Assembly (NCBI GenBank): GCA_020186115.1
Contig: WSYJ01000140.1
Span: 124,001 to 188,000, forward strand
Length of the DNA stretch: 64,000 nt
From: Histomonas meleagridis
Taxonomy: Eukaryota; Parabasalia; Tritrichomonadida; Dientamoebidae
Reading direction: 5' to 3'
Shown: in pieces, positions 38,081 through 48,665 of the stretch
Layout of the letters: every line of letters begins with the position of its first letter
How positions within the stretch are numbered: position 1 is the stretch's first letter
Translations under genes and position numbers: made by a program
Notes under the pieces: model-generated
Seen by the model: only the letters and a program-made list of their open reading frames with translations
The model's database searches: none
Told to the model about the DNA's origin: nothing

Positions 38081-41000
38081 TTATTTAATTTTGAGAAGTC
38101 TCATGGCTTCATAAACCCCGGTCATTTCTGGCTCATATAGCAGCTCAAAACCTTTGATATCACCATCATATTCTACGTATCTTTGCAATCCATGTACATC
38201 GTGCAAAATTTCTTCTTTGTTTATACTTCTTAATTTTCCGAACCTGTTCTTATATTTTTTATAAGCTTCTTTTGCTCTCTCTCTCTTTTGAGTAAATTTC
38301 CTGAGCTCTTCTTCGAGTTTTTGCTCTCTTTTTTTAAATTTTTGAATAGTTTCAATAGAGCTTTGGCTAGGAAAGTTTTTACGACATTTCGAAAGTTCTT
38401 TATGAATAACATAAATTTCTTTATCTAAATCATCAACTCTTTCTTCTGCGCTTTCTACTATTTTATCAATTACTTTTAGTAGTGATTTATATGCTTGATT
38501 AATAGTCATAAGTGCCTTCATAATACCATTTGAATCCAAATTTCCAACAACTTGGATGCCTTTTATGTAAAGTTTTTTGCAAAATTCAATGTCATTACGA
38601 TTTCCGCAATATGTATAAACTGAATTTTTATTTTCATCACATAAAGAAGAATTAGTACTTTCGACAATTGGTAAAAGTCGATTCATCCAATTAACATTAC
38701 CTATTTTACATACTTTACAAAAAGGTGTGTTACTTTTTCTATCATGCCTATCAACTTCATATTTTGGATTTATCAGAATATCAACTAATCCATCTAATGA
38801 ATAATCAAGTGCTAAGCTTAAGGGTATACGTCCTTGTTCATCACAACCCTTAGTAATTTCAATTTTTGTGTTTTCATTTGAAGAATTCCAAATAAAATCA
38901 ATTAATTCCATATTTTTCTTTTTAATTGCAATATTAAATGGTACACCAATAATAAAATTATATTTTCCCATTCTTCTTAAATATTCGATTTTGTAGAAAG
39001 ATGAATTAATATATGCAGCTACAACAGGGAATTTATTATTTAATGCATTAGCCCCATGTTGAACTAATGTTTCAAACATAGATTGATTCGAATTTTTTAA
39101 TGCTATAGCTATAGGTTCAAATTCAGAATTAGGATAACTTAATTTACAACCTTTATCAATTAAAATTAATGCTTCGTTATATAACCCTTTCCTTAATAAT
39201 ATTGAAATCGGTGGTAATCCATTCTTACTAATAACATTTAAATCACAACCACTATTAACTAAGAAATCAAATCTTTCCCTATTTAATGGATTAGTTTCAC
39301 AAACTTATACTAATAAATTTTTAATGGTTTCATTTGACTCACCAATTTTCATATTTCTTGTTAATTGACTACACATTGCTAAATTATTATTTTTATACAT
39401 TTCAGTAAATATACAGACACCATCCTTATTTTCTAAATCAGCTTTAATACCTCTTTGAATATAATAATTAAGTCTAGCAAAATCTTGTTCAAAGTAAGCT
39501 TCATGAGCTAAAGTATTACCATCTTCTTTTTGTACTGAAATATCACCATTATATCTATCTTGAAGCATTTCAGCTATTTGATCATCTCTTCTTTTAAATG
39601 CTAAATATTGTACTGTTTCATCATCTAAATTTTTTATGTTAGGACTAACACCTAAATCAAGTAAAAATTGGAAAACTTGTGAATATTCATTAATGTTATT
39701 ATATGCATAATGTAGTAAAGTTCCTCGATATTTTTCAATTATATGATTTATATCTACTCCTAAGTCTTTATAATCTTTTGCAAGGTCATAATTACCTTTT
39801 AATACTGCAATATCAAATATGTTTTCATCATCAAAAGTAATTTTTAAATTACAATAGTTTTGTATTAAGATTTGCGCAATTTCTCTATAATTATTTAGTG
39901 TACAATATGCTAGATTAGTACTGTTTATATCTTTTCTATTCAAATCTAATTTAACACCAAATCCTGCTAACATTTTAACTCGTTCAATATTATTATTATT
40001 AACTGAGTTATATAAATCTATTAAATCTTCAGTATCATATTTTCTGGATAAAATTTCTTGATAAATTGGATTATCTTTGCAAGGATAATTATTGGCATTT
40101 TTAAGTGATGTCCGTACTAAAATATGAAATTTTACATATTTTGGATTAGTATTCCCATAATATTTATTATGAATTACATCTTGCATCCAATAAACTCCTT
40201 TTGAATTTGGAATAAATATATTAAAATTATTTTCAATAATTTTTTTTATCATTTCAGGTTTGTAATTCTTTGAAAAAATATCTAATATTGTTCTTCCATC
40301 TTTAGTAGGAACTTGTATATCTTGCCCATTTTCAATAAATACATGAAAATCATAGTCTTCCTCAATTAAATGAAATGGAAGGAGTCCATTAGAATCATAA
40401 CATGAAAGATTTGCCCTATATTTTTTAATAAGAAGCTCAATAACTTGTATGCTTGAGCTTTGGGCAGCTATATGTAATAAGCTTTTTCCGTTATCTTTTA
40501 ATTCTAATACCAAGGGCATATTATATATCAAATATTCAATTATATCAGTTTGAGAATTTTCAACTGCTGTAAATATTGTTTGCTCTTTATAATTCTTAGG
40601 TGTAACTGGGTGATCAAATTTAATATCAAGTGCTCGGATTTTATTGAAACTTTCTGAAAAATTACGTAAATTTTCTGGGGTATTTAAACGATCAAAAAAA
40701 CCATGATTAAAAATTATTTTTGCTGTGGTGAGTGAATGACATACATATGTTGGTACTTCAGAAGCTTGTCTCATACGAAGACTTGTAACTTCTGGACTTG
40801 TAAAATTAATTGGTTCAGGTGTAAATCCTGTTCCTTTTATTTCATCGCTATTAAATATACTATAATAAAGTTCAGAATCAACAATTGGCGATAAATATGT
40901 TGAATCATCTATTTGAACACGCATCGCTGATAACACGATTTGGATTTTGTTCTTTGCATCACTTGATGATTTTGCATTTCGAATAATCCTTAAGATGATT

Positions 41001-41239
41001 GCAACTGCTTCAGGTTTTGTTATATACCCAACATCTCGAATGAAACCAGCAATGATATCAATATTAACTTTTTTATAAAAATTGTCATTGCAAAAGAAAA
41101 AATAGGCAGATCTTAACATTATATAATATTCTATAGAATCCGTACCAAAACAATGCATACTAAACCTTCTAAACCATTCATATACTTTTGGTGTTTGGGT
41201 ATTATATTTATTAAAGGGTGCTGTTGGATTTTGACCCAT
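38081..41239 (-). pseudogene. Long ankyrin-repeat protein with one in-frame stop, myristoylation-type start
   Basis: From the ATG at 41239 (MGQNPT, Gly2 and Thr6 as in N-myristoylation) the frame is open to a TAA at 39305-39307 and then continues in the same frame to a stop at 38081, about 1052 codons. Residues 1-360 are a specific helical N-terminal part with a few ankyrin units; GVYWMQ and later ankyrin repeats follow (TVQYLAFKRRDDQIAEMLQD). After the stop come VCETNPLNRERFDFLVNSGC, more repeats (LVQHGANALNNKFPVV) and a C-terminal coiled coil. The paralogue at 3962-6349 reads FIRVCQADQF where this gene has the stop before VCETNP. The Inr-like TTCATAAATATGGG supports the start. It is one gene, either nonsense-mutated, read through, or with a base error. 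Confidence 0.8.
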
Positions 41240-41389
41240 ATTTATGAAATAAGCAACAAAAGCCACACAAATTTCTGTTGAAAAATTCTGATGTTTATTT
41301 TAATTTTTGCCGTCCATCTTTTTTTTTGAGTTGATATTTTTGCCATGGTTGGCAAAACGTTTAAAGTTCAGTTGCGTCCTTGATTTTTT

Positions 41390-41396
41390 AACGGTT
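41390..41396 (+). promoter_or_regulatory. AACGGTT motif upstream of the long ankyrin gene
   Basis: AACGGTTTTGG, 151 bp before the ankyrin ATG at 41239. The distance is long for a core element here, so the link is weak. Confidence 0.2.
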
Positions 41397-42301
41397 TTGG
41401 AAAAGATTTTTCCTTTTAAAAGGATTTTTTATTCGCTTAATAATGAATTTCTTTCTTTTCCTTTAATATATCTCATAAAGTTTATTTTTTCAAAGTGGAT
41501 CACTTGAGTTTAAATCTTTGGGATTTGAAGTGACTTACAATTAACTTAATTAAGTTTTTTTACCATTCTAATTGAGATAACAAAGTATTGTCACAGATAA
41601 ATGGAGAATTACCAAGGTAAACATATTACACTAAATTAAAAATTGAAATATCTTTCTTTTGCTTATCGAAAAAACAATGCAATATGACCATAAGAACTCT
41701 AAATTTCATATTTTTTCATTAACTTATCTTGAAATGTGTTTATGATTTGAAAAAAAACTTTGTAATAAAAAATATTCTTCACTTTTGGTGTAATTGAAAG
41801 CCAAACAACAACAGAAAAAACCTCAAATGAATAAAATGAAAATATTTTTATTTTGTGCGTATAAAATAGAGTATAAACCACGAAATAAGTTGACCAAAAT
41901 TTAGTTATTTAATTAATTCAAAATAAATATAAAATATTTATAAAATTCATTTGTAAAAATCATGTTGTAACTTTGATATGTGTCTTACTCAATCAAAAAT
42001 TACGATATTTCCAGAAATTTTGTGTATTATTATTTTATTTCATAAGTAAATCACATACTATATCACTTTATTATCCTTTTCCGTAAATCACTATTATTTC
42101 CAATACTGTCATGAAATACCGAATCTTAAAAGAAAATTTCATATAAACTAGAAAAGCCTTGGTATTAATCTGTTGGTTTTATTATTAATTATCCTAAATG
42201 ACATTTGAAAATAATTTCTCAAAATCAAAAGATATTTCACACAAATGAAATTTAAAAAACGATAATATTTCATAAAAATCAAATTGATGGATCGTTTTTA
42301 C
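41397..42301. other. Intergenic, no gene seen
   Basis: About 0.9 kb of AT-rich sequence; short frames are not convincing. Confidence 0.55.
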
Positions 42302-43483
42302 TTAAACGATGCAATGGCTCAAAATTTCTTTTGTTTCCTTTTCACCAATTGATCCTCTAAATCCGAATGGTTTTCCACCAACAGATGCCATGACCATCTT
42401 CGTTACCTTATCCAAGTCACCATCTTTGATCTTAGCTCCTTCCCAATCGGTGACTTTTGTAGCTTGTCCGATATCCTTAATGAACTTTCTAATACCAGCG
42501 ATGCATCCGCGCGCTTTTTCTTCCTCAGTTCCTTGGCAACCGAATACGAATTCACCAGTTTTAGCCATAATTGATTTCCTTTGTTCGAATTGGTTTTCGA
42601 GTAAGAATGGAGTAACAATAGCTAATGTTGCGCCATGATCGATACCGTATTCGACAGTAAGTTGATGACCGATCATATGAATTGCCCAGCATTGTTCCTT
42701 ACCTAATACTAAGATGTTATTAAGTGCGAATGAAGCAGCGATGATTAATCTTTCATGAAGTTCAATTGATGAATTTTCTTTAACAACATCAGCACCAATG
42801 TCAACAAGTTCTTTGAGGACGGACATTAAGAAATGATCCATCAATGGATTCTCAGCTGGTGTCATTAATTGATCAATGATATGGCATGCTGCATCATATA
42901 CACCGTTTCGGAGTTGACGAACTGGTAATGTCATTGTGTACTGTGGATCCAAAAGTGAAAACTTGGGATATGTCATTTGGCTAAATCCTGCTGCCTTTGC
43001 ATGAATTGAACGACGACTGACAACAAATCCGCTGTTCCATTCACTGCCTGTTGCTGGAATTGTCATTACAGATGCAACTGGATATGCTTCTGTTGGCTTG
43101 ACGCTACCCATTAAGATGCCCCAAGGATCTTCCTTATCATCAAGTTTGGATGCAAGTGAAATGAATTTGGTTCCATCAAGAACTGAACCACCACCAACTG
43201 CAAGAATAAGATCTGGCTTGAATTCTTTGACAACTTTAACAATTTCAACTAATCTGTCGTATTCTGGATTTGGTGGAATGCCGCCTTCCCAACGAACTTC
43301 GCATTTGAGTTCTGCAAGTGCTTCGGTGACATCTTTTCTGGCTCCATTATGATCTATTGAACCACCACCAAATGTGCAAAGGATTTTGCTGTTTGACTTA
43401 ACAAACTTTGGCATGTACTCCTTAACACATCCTGTGCCAAAGGCAACTTGTGTTGTGTTGTTCCATAACCAATGTTGAGACAT
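42302..43483 (-). CDS. NAD(P)-dependent iron-type alcohol dehydrogenase (YqhD/butanol dehydrogenase type)
   Basis: 393 residues from the ATG at 43483 (MSQHWLWNNTTQVAFGTG); the frame extends 7 codons further but an Inr-like TCACTT lies 12-20 bp upstream of this ATG. Seen: LAVGGGSVLDGTKFI (nucleotide loop), SVMTIPATGSEWNSGFV, YPKFSLLDPQYTMTLP, and metal-binding D..CH..DQ and CWAIHMIGHQLTVEYGIDHG. Known: YqhD-like enzymes reduce aldehydes with NADPH or NADH in the cytosol. Bacterial in type, so of lateral origin in trichomonads as in other anaerobic protists. Confidence 0.92.
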   Translation of the reverse strand: MSQHWLWNNTTQVAFGTGCVKEYMPKFVKSNSKILCTFGGGSIDHNGARKDVTEALAELKCEVRWEGGIPPNPEYDRLVEIVKVVKEFKPDLILAVGGGSVLDGTKFISLASKLDDKEDPWGILMGSVKPTEAYPVASVMTIPATGSEWNSGFVVSRRSIHAKAAGFSQMTYPKFSLLDPQYTMTLPVRQLRNGVYDAACHIIDQLMTPAENPLMDHFLMSVLKELVDIGADVVKENSSIELHERLIIAASFALNNILVLGKEQCWAIHMIGHQLTVEYGIDHGATLAIVTPFLLENQFEQRKSIMAKTGEFVFGCQGTEEEKARGCIAGIRKFIKDIGQATKVTDWEGAKIKDGDLDKVTKMVMASVGGKPFGFRGSIGEKETKEILSHCIV

Positions 43484-43752
43484 TACAATAATAAAGTGAA
43501 CCAATTATCACACGATATCTTTTCTGTGAAACCGCTTCTGAAAAATTATCGAAAGAGAAAAATTCTGAACTAAACAAATTCTCAAAAAAATCAATGAGAT
43601 TAAGTGAATTGAATTATTTTCGTGTTAAAATAATATGAGTTATCATGTTTTTGAAACTTTTCATAAATTATAATTATAATAATAATGATATGGTAGAATA
43701 CATGCTGGTTCACCTGCAAATACAATATCTGTCAAATCTGATCTGATTATAG
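43484..43752. other. Intergenic, promoter side of the alcohol dehydrogenase
   Basis: Contains TCACTT close to the dehydrogenase start (about 43494-43499 on the minus strand) and AGCGGTT on the minus strand near 43527-43533, a variant of the ACGGTT sites. Confidence 0.35.
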
Positions 43753-44040
43753 AAAATATCAATATTTTATAGAATTCATCAAAATCGCTTTATCCAGTTA
43801 CTCATACGAGGATTGACCATAAACTCATTTTCTTCATATAATGGATCCAATTCGATAAATGTAGAATTTATTGTTGACAATTTTCATCTGCACCCTAATA
43901 CCATTGAACTAATTCGCAATATGATCAATATATGCGCCAAAGACGATGCAATCAATATATTATAACACAATGAAACATTTGCGATCCGAACAAACAAAGC
44001 ATCCTATACCAATTTTTTCAAAATATTTGATTATATCTGA
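43753..44040 (+). pseudogene. Coding relic with one in-frame stop
   Basis: A plus-strand frame is open from 43753 to a TAA at 43963-43965 and continues in frame to TGA at 44038-44040. It reads RFIQLLIRGLTINSFSSY, NVEFIVDNFHLHPNTIELIR, NMINICAKDDAINIL, stop, NETFAIRTNKASYTNFFKIF. Ninety-five codons with a single stop is unlikely by chance at this base composition. No ATG start is evident. I do not recognise the family. Confidence 0.45.
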
Positions 44041-44321
44041 ATAACATTATGAGAATTTGGATTTGATTATTTGTTCTAATTTTCTTATGCATAATATGCT
44101 TGAGTCTTTAGGGTAATAAAGATATTTTAAATTTGACTTATCTTGAAACATTTACATAAACCATTTTATAATATTAAAACACATATTTTATTATTACAAA
44201 ATCATATGTTATCAAGTGTTTAAAGGCTTATTATTGAAAATTTCAATACTGCATTGGAGGGAGCGACAAATGACGCGATTTCGCGAAAACCAAAATTATC
44301 ACAAAAATTGCAATCAAAAAT
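44041..44321. other. Intergenic, no gene seen
   Basis: AT-rich spacer before the BspA-like gene. Confidence 0.5.
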
Positions 44322-44327
44322 TCACTT
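44322..44327 (+). promoter_or_regulatory. Inr-like TCACTT before the BspA-like gene
   Basis: TCACTT 18-23 bp before the ATG at 44345, fitting the trichomonad initiator. Confidence 0.4.
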
Positions 44328-44344
44328 TTTGAATCACAAGAAAA

Positions 44345-46504
44345 ATGACAAAAATGTTTTGGTTTGCGCTGTTTGTTATTACACACCAAATCTTTATAGA
44401 TGAAAACAGCACACTAATCGTAAGTGCCAGTGATCTTGAACAAGGGACGCACAAACAATACCATAATAAAACAAAAATTCTTGAATTTGATGAAACTGTT
44501 ACCACATTACCAGAATCAGCTTTCAGTACATGGAGCATAGAATCAGTAATACTTGGTGAAAAAATTACATCAATTGGAAACTTTACCTTTGCTTTTTGTT
44601 ATTATTTACAAAATGTTACCATTAAAAATCTTGAAGAAATTCCTTTTGCAGCATTTGCTGTTTGTGGCAGGTTAACTTCGATTGACTTTGGTCCAAATAT
44701 AAAATTCATTGGAAATGTGTCATTTCTCTTCTGTAGCTCTTTAACAGATATTACTATTCCAAGTGGTGTCACCACCATTAATGCAGGCACATTTGCTTTT
44801 TGCACCAATTTAAAGAATGTAATACTCAATGATAATGTTGTATCCATTAAAAACTCAGCATTCCTTAGATGTCGGTCTTTAATTAATGTTCAATTTGGCT
44901 CAGGTCTTACATCGTTAGGCAATGCTACATTTTATGGTTGCAAGAATTTGACACAAATTACATTGCCATCTTCACTTGTTACACTTGAATCATATTCATT
45001 CTGTGATTGTTCTATTTTAAATTCCATTTCTTTTGGTGATAAATTAGAAACAATTGGACATCATTCATTTAGCAATTGCACTAAATTAACGAAAATTCAA
45101 CTTCCAAATTTAATTAAAACAATTGAAAGCAATTTATTTAATAATTGCACATCATTAACAGAAATTATATTTAATGAAAACATCGAAACGATTTCCGAAT
45201 ATTCATTTTCATTCTGTAAATCATTAACAAACATTCGAATTCCAAATTCAGTTAAAGAAATTGGAAGTTATTCATTTTATAATTGTATTTCACTTACGAC
45301 AATTACATTAAATGAAAACTTGGTAATGATTAACTCATCTTCTTTTCAAGGATGTGAATCACTTAAAAGCATTGAACTACCAAAACAAATTACTACAATT
45401 TCTGATTCATTATTTTCTTCATGTATTAATTTGGAGACAATTAAATTTAATGAAAATATTACATACATTGGAAGTAACGCATTTGGTAACTGTGAAAAAT
45501 TAACAGAATTTACAATTCCCAAATCGATAAATACGATTTCTGATTCATTATTCCGTTCATGTAAAGGTTTAACTAAAGTTACATTTTTAGGAGAAGTTAC
45601 ATCAATTGGATCATATTCATTTTATGAATGTATTAATTTGGAGACATTTAATTTTATCGAAAGTATTACTGAAATTGGAAATTATTCATTTTCTAATTGT
45701 TATAAGTTAAATAACATAAATTTACCGAATTCGATAAATAAAATCGGAACGAACGCATTTTCAAATTGCGTAAATTTGAACACAATAACTTTAAGTAATT
45801 CATTGACATTAATTTCATCCGGATTATTCTATAATTGTAGTAAATTAACAACTATTAACTTACCAAATAACATAACACTTCTTGAATCGAATTCTTTTGC
45901 ATATTGTGTCGCGTTACAAAACATTAATATTCCAAATTCGATCAACGAAATTAATGATTATTCATTTAAATCATGTTTAGAATTATCAAACATTAAATTA
46001 AACGAAAATGTACAAAGAATTGGTAATAATGTATTCGAAACATGTACTAAATTATCAAACATTACAATTCCAAACAAAGTGAAAACTATTGGAAGTTACG
46101 CGTTTTTGAATTGTAATAACTTAAACTTAATTGTTATTGGCGAAAATGTCGAAAGTATCGGGAAAAATGCTTTCGATGGATGCCATAACTTAAACTGCGT
46201 TTATTATTACGGAGATAAGGATCCAAAATATGATAATTCGTTTGTGAATACTTTTGTAAGTTTGGTTATGGTTAAGGACACTTACGGAAGTGAGACATTC
46301 TGCGGAATTAATGTCGCTAAAGCAAAGGCTGTCGACGGCTGCCCCGTGGATGGTGTAATCGGAGATAGTAATAATAATAAAACAGTTATCATCGCTGTTG
46401 TGGTTGTAATTATTGTTATAATAATTATCGCAGCGGTGGTTGTATTCGTGTATAGGCACAGGAAATCGAAGAGATACGAAAATTTGCCAAATGTTAACCC
46501 ATGA
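44345..46504 (+). CDS. BspA-like leucine-rich-repeat surface protein with membrane anchor
   Basis: 719 residues. A signal peptide (MFWFALFVITHQIF) is followed by about 24 tandem LRRs of the TpLRR/LRR_5 type, 23 residues each (for example LTSLGNATFYGCKNLTQITL, IKEIGSYSFYNC-like units). One transmembrane segment near the C-terminus (VIIAVVVVIIVIIIIAAVVV) and a short basic tail (YRHRKSKRYENLP) end it. Known: BspA-like proteins of trichomonads are surface LRR proteins implicated in adhesion. A second gene of the family (46989-48296) lies opposite, so the two converge across the 111-bp repeat. Confidence 0.92.
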   Translation: MTKMFWFALFVITHQIFIDENSTLIVSASDLEQGTHKQYHNKTKILEFDETVTTLPESAFSTWSIESVILGEKITSIGNFTFAFCYYLQNVTIKNLEEIPFAAFAVCGRLTSIDFGPNIKFIGNVSFLFCSSLTDITIPSGVTTINAGTFAFCTNLKNVILNDNVVSIKNSAFLRCRSLINVQFGSGLTSLGNATFYGCKNLTQITLPSSLVTLESYSFCDCSILNSISFGDKLETIGHHSFSNCTKLTKIQLPNLIKTIESNLFNNCTSLTEIIFNENIETISEYSFSFCKSLTNIRIPNSVKEIGSYSFYNCISLTTITLNENLVMINSSSFQGCESLKSIELPKQITTISDSLFSSCINLETIKFNENITYIGSNAFGNCEKLTEFTIPKSINTISDSLFRSCKGLTKVTFLGEVTSIGSYSFYECINLETFNFIESITEIGNYSFSNCYKLNNINLPNSINKIGTNAFSNCVNLNTITLSNSLTLISSGLFYNCSKLTTINLPNNITLLESNSFAYCVALQNINIPNSINEINDYSFKSCLELSNIKLNENVQRIGNNVFETCTKLSNITIPNKVKTIGSYAFLNCNNLNLIVIGENVESIGKNAFDGCHNLNCVYYYGDKDPKYDNSFVNTFVSLVMVKDTYGSETFCGINVAKAKAVDGCPVDGVIGDSNNNKTVIIAVVVVIIVIIIIAAVVVFVYRHRKSKRYENLPNVNP

Positions 46505-46518
46505 ATAAAAAACAAACT

Positions 46519-46975
46519 GTAATTTTAATGATGATATTACTTGAAGTAAATTGTTGTTTATGTTTAAGAATGTAATAATAACAAGAAAAAACATTTTGAT
46601 CGAAATTTAAATTCATTTTTAAACAAAAAATAATTTTAATGAATGATATTACTTGAAGTAAATTGTTGTTTATGTTTAAGAACGTGATAATAACAAGAAA
46701 AAACATTTTGATCGAAATTTAAATGCATTTTAAACAAAAAGTAATTTTAATGAATGATATTACTTGAAGTAAATTGTTGTTTATGTTTAAGAACGTGATA
46801 ATAACAAGAAAAAATATTTTGATCGAAATTTAAATGCATTTTAAACAAAAAATAATTTTAATGAATGATATTACTTGAAATAAATTTTTGTTTATGTTTA
46901 AGAACGTGATAATAACAAGAAAAAATATTTTGATCGAAATTTAAATTCATTTTTAAACAAAAAATAATTATGAAC
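46519..46975. repeat. 111-bp tandem repeat, about four copies
   Basis: The motif GATATTACTTGAA recurs at 46533, 46645, 46756 and (with one change) 46867, spacings 112, 111 and 111. Each unit also has TGTTTATGTTTAAGAA and ATTTTGATCGAAATTTAA. The last copy is the most diverged. The repeat fills the space between two convergent BspA-like genes and probably contributes to their 3' ends. Confidence 0.9.
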
Positions 46976-46988
46976 ATTATTCTAATTT

Positions 46989-48296
46989 TTATAAACCATA
47001 TTTAGCAGCATATAATGTGATTGGTGGGCATTGTCCATAAACGTATTCTTTGAATACAGTTAATCCTGCAAATGTATTTCCTTGATATGACTTCAAAACA
47101 GATATTTTCAAGAAAATAGTTTTATAAAATATGTTTCTTTCTACATACGGTTCTTGTTCACCATAATATAAAACACATCTGAGAGAAATGCATTCAGCAA
47201 ATGCATATTCTCCGATTTCATTGATATTTCTTCCAATAAAAATCATTTTTAAATTTGTACATCTAAGGAAAGAACATTTTTCAATTCTTAATAATGAATT
47301 AGGGAAAAATAAAATTGTTAAACCATTACAACTTTGAAAAGAAAAACTGGAAATTATTTTTAACTTTTCATTCATATGAAAGAATTTAATATTGTTACAA
47401 TGGAAAAATGCACTTTCTGCGATAGTTTCAATATTTTCAGGGATAAAATATTCTTCTATAACTTTTCCTTCTGGAAAATATATTATTGTTGTGAAACCTT
47501 TATCATATAGAATCCCATCATTATTGAAATTTGAAAAATGATTATTATTTGGACTTACAAAGATATTTTCTAAAGATTTACAATTTTGTAATGAAAATGC
47601 ATTGACCTCAAAAAGAGAGTCTCCTACATAAATTTTTTTTAAATTTATACAATTAAAAAAAGAATATAAAGCAACTATTTGCACAAATTTAAGATTAATT
47701 TCTAATAAGTTCATGCAAAAACAAAATGCATAATCAGGAATTACTCGAAGATTATTCCCAAGTTCAACTGAAGTTAAGTTATCACAGTGAAAAAAAATTC
47801 CATCTCCAATACGAATTAAAGAGTTTGGAAAGACAATTCCCATGACTGATTTGCAGAAACCAAAACTTACATCATCAATTCTTTCTATTCCATAACCTAA
47901 ATTAATAACTTTTGCATTTACACATTGAGTAAATGCAAAAGTCCCAATCTCTTTTAAAGAATTAGGAAGATTAATACTTTCTAGAGAAATACAATACGAA
48001 AAAGCATTACTCCCAATTTTTGTGATATTGTTTCCAAAAAATACATTTCTTAGACTTTGACAATCATTAAATGCAAAATCTTCAATAATTGATGTTGAGT
48101 GCCAAATTATAACTTCATTTAATAAATCCCAAGAATTAAATGCGCCCCATCCTATCGTATGAACACCATCCCAAAATATTATTTTATCAACTTGATCATC
48201 ATGAGGAACATCTTCTACAACAAATATATTTGAAAAATTAAGTACACTTGAATGAGATTGTAAATGGAAAATAGCAAATATAACAAAATTAAACAT
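46989..48296 (-). CDS. BspA-like LRR protein, secreted type
   Basis: 435 residues from the ATG at 48296 (MFNFVIFAIFHLQSHSS, a signal peptide); an ATG 18 bp upstream (MNPPRR) is possible. About 14 LRRs of the same 23-residue type follow (LEINLKFVQIVALYSFFNC, IERIDDVSFGFCKSVMGIVF). The C-terminus (YYGEQEPYVERNIFYKTIFL, GQCPPITLYAAKYGL) resembles the membrane-proximal region of the partner gene but has no transmembrane segment. It is secreted or truncated. The relic at 14866-14962 derives from a close copy. Confidence 0.88.
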   Translation of the reverse strand: MFNFVIFAIFHLQSHSSVLNFSNIFVVEDVPHDDQVDKIIFWDGVHTIGWGAFNSWDLLNEVIIWHSTSIIEDFAFNDCQSLRNVFFGNNITKIGSNAFSYCISLESINLPNSLKEIGTFAFTQCVNAKVINLGYGIERIDDVSFGFCKSVMGIVFPNSLIRIGDGIFFHCDNLTSVELGNNLRVIPDYAFCFCMNLLEINLKFVQIVALYSFFNCINLKKIYVGDSLFEVNAFSLQNCKSLENIFVSPNNNHFSNFNNDGILYDKGFTTIIYFPEGKVIEEYFIPENIETIAESAFFHCNNIKFFHMNEKLKIISSFSFQSCNGLTILFFPNSLLRIEKCSFLRCTNLKMIFIGRNINEIGEYAFAECISLRCVLYYGEQEPYVERNIFYKTIFLKISVLKSYQGNTFAGLTVFKEYVYGQCPPITLYAAKYGL

Positions 48297-48314
48297 TCTT
48301 CTAGGTGGATTCAA

Positions 48315-48665
48315 AAAAAATAAAAAGTTAATTACAAGATTTCAAAATTTTATTTATTCTAAAACTTAAACAAAAAGTGAATAAATTATAAATTTTACAC
48401 TAAATGAATTTAAATTGTACAATAAACAAATAAATTTCTTGTTATTGGTGGCAATTACTTTATAATTTGAATATTGATAAAATAATCATACTCAAGCTTT
48501 ATTAGGCAAGTTGAGATGTTCATAAAATAGATGAAGATTTTTTTGCTGAAATCATATTATTTTAAATATTTTATATACATAATAAAAAGAATTTAAAGTT
48601 TTTTATTTATTTTCTTTTGTTTTTTTTCGTTTTGAAAGTATTGAATTGATTTTGATCGTCAAAAA
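48315..48665. other. Intergenic, no gene seen
   Basis: AT-rich spacer between the divergent starts of the BspA-like gene and the papain-like gene. No clear promoter motif is seen. Confidence 0.5.

Noticed and set aside
18269-43483. Glycerol kinase, GldA and alcohol dehydrogenase as one gene cluster
   Set aside because: They are 12 and 10 kb apart with unrelated genes between, so co-location is probably chance.
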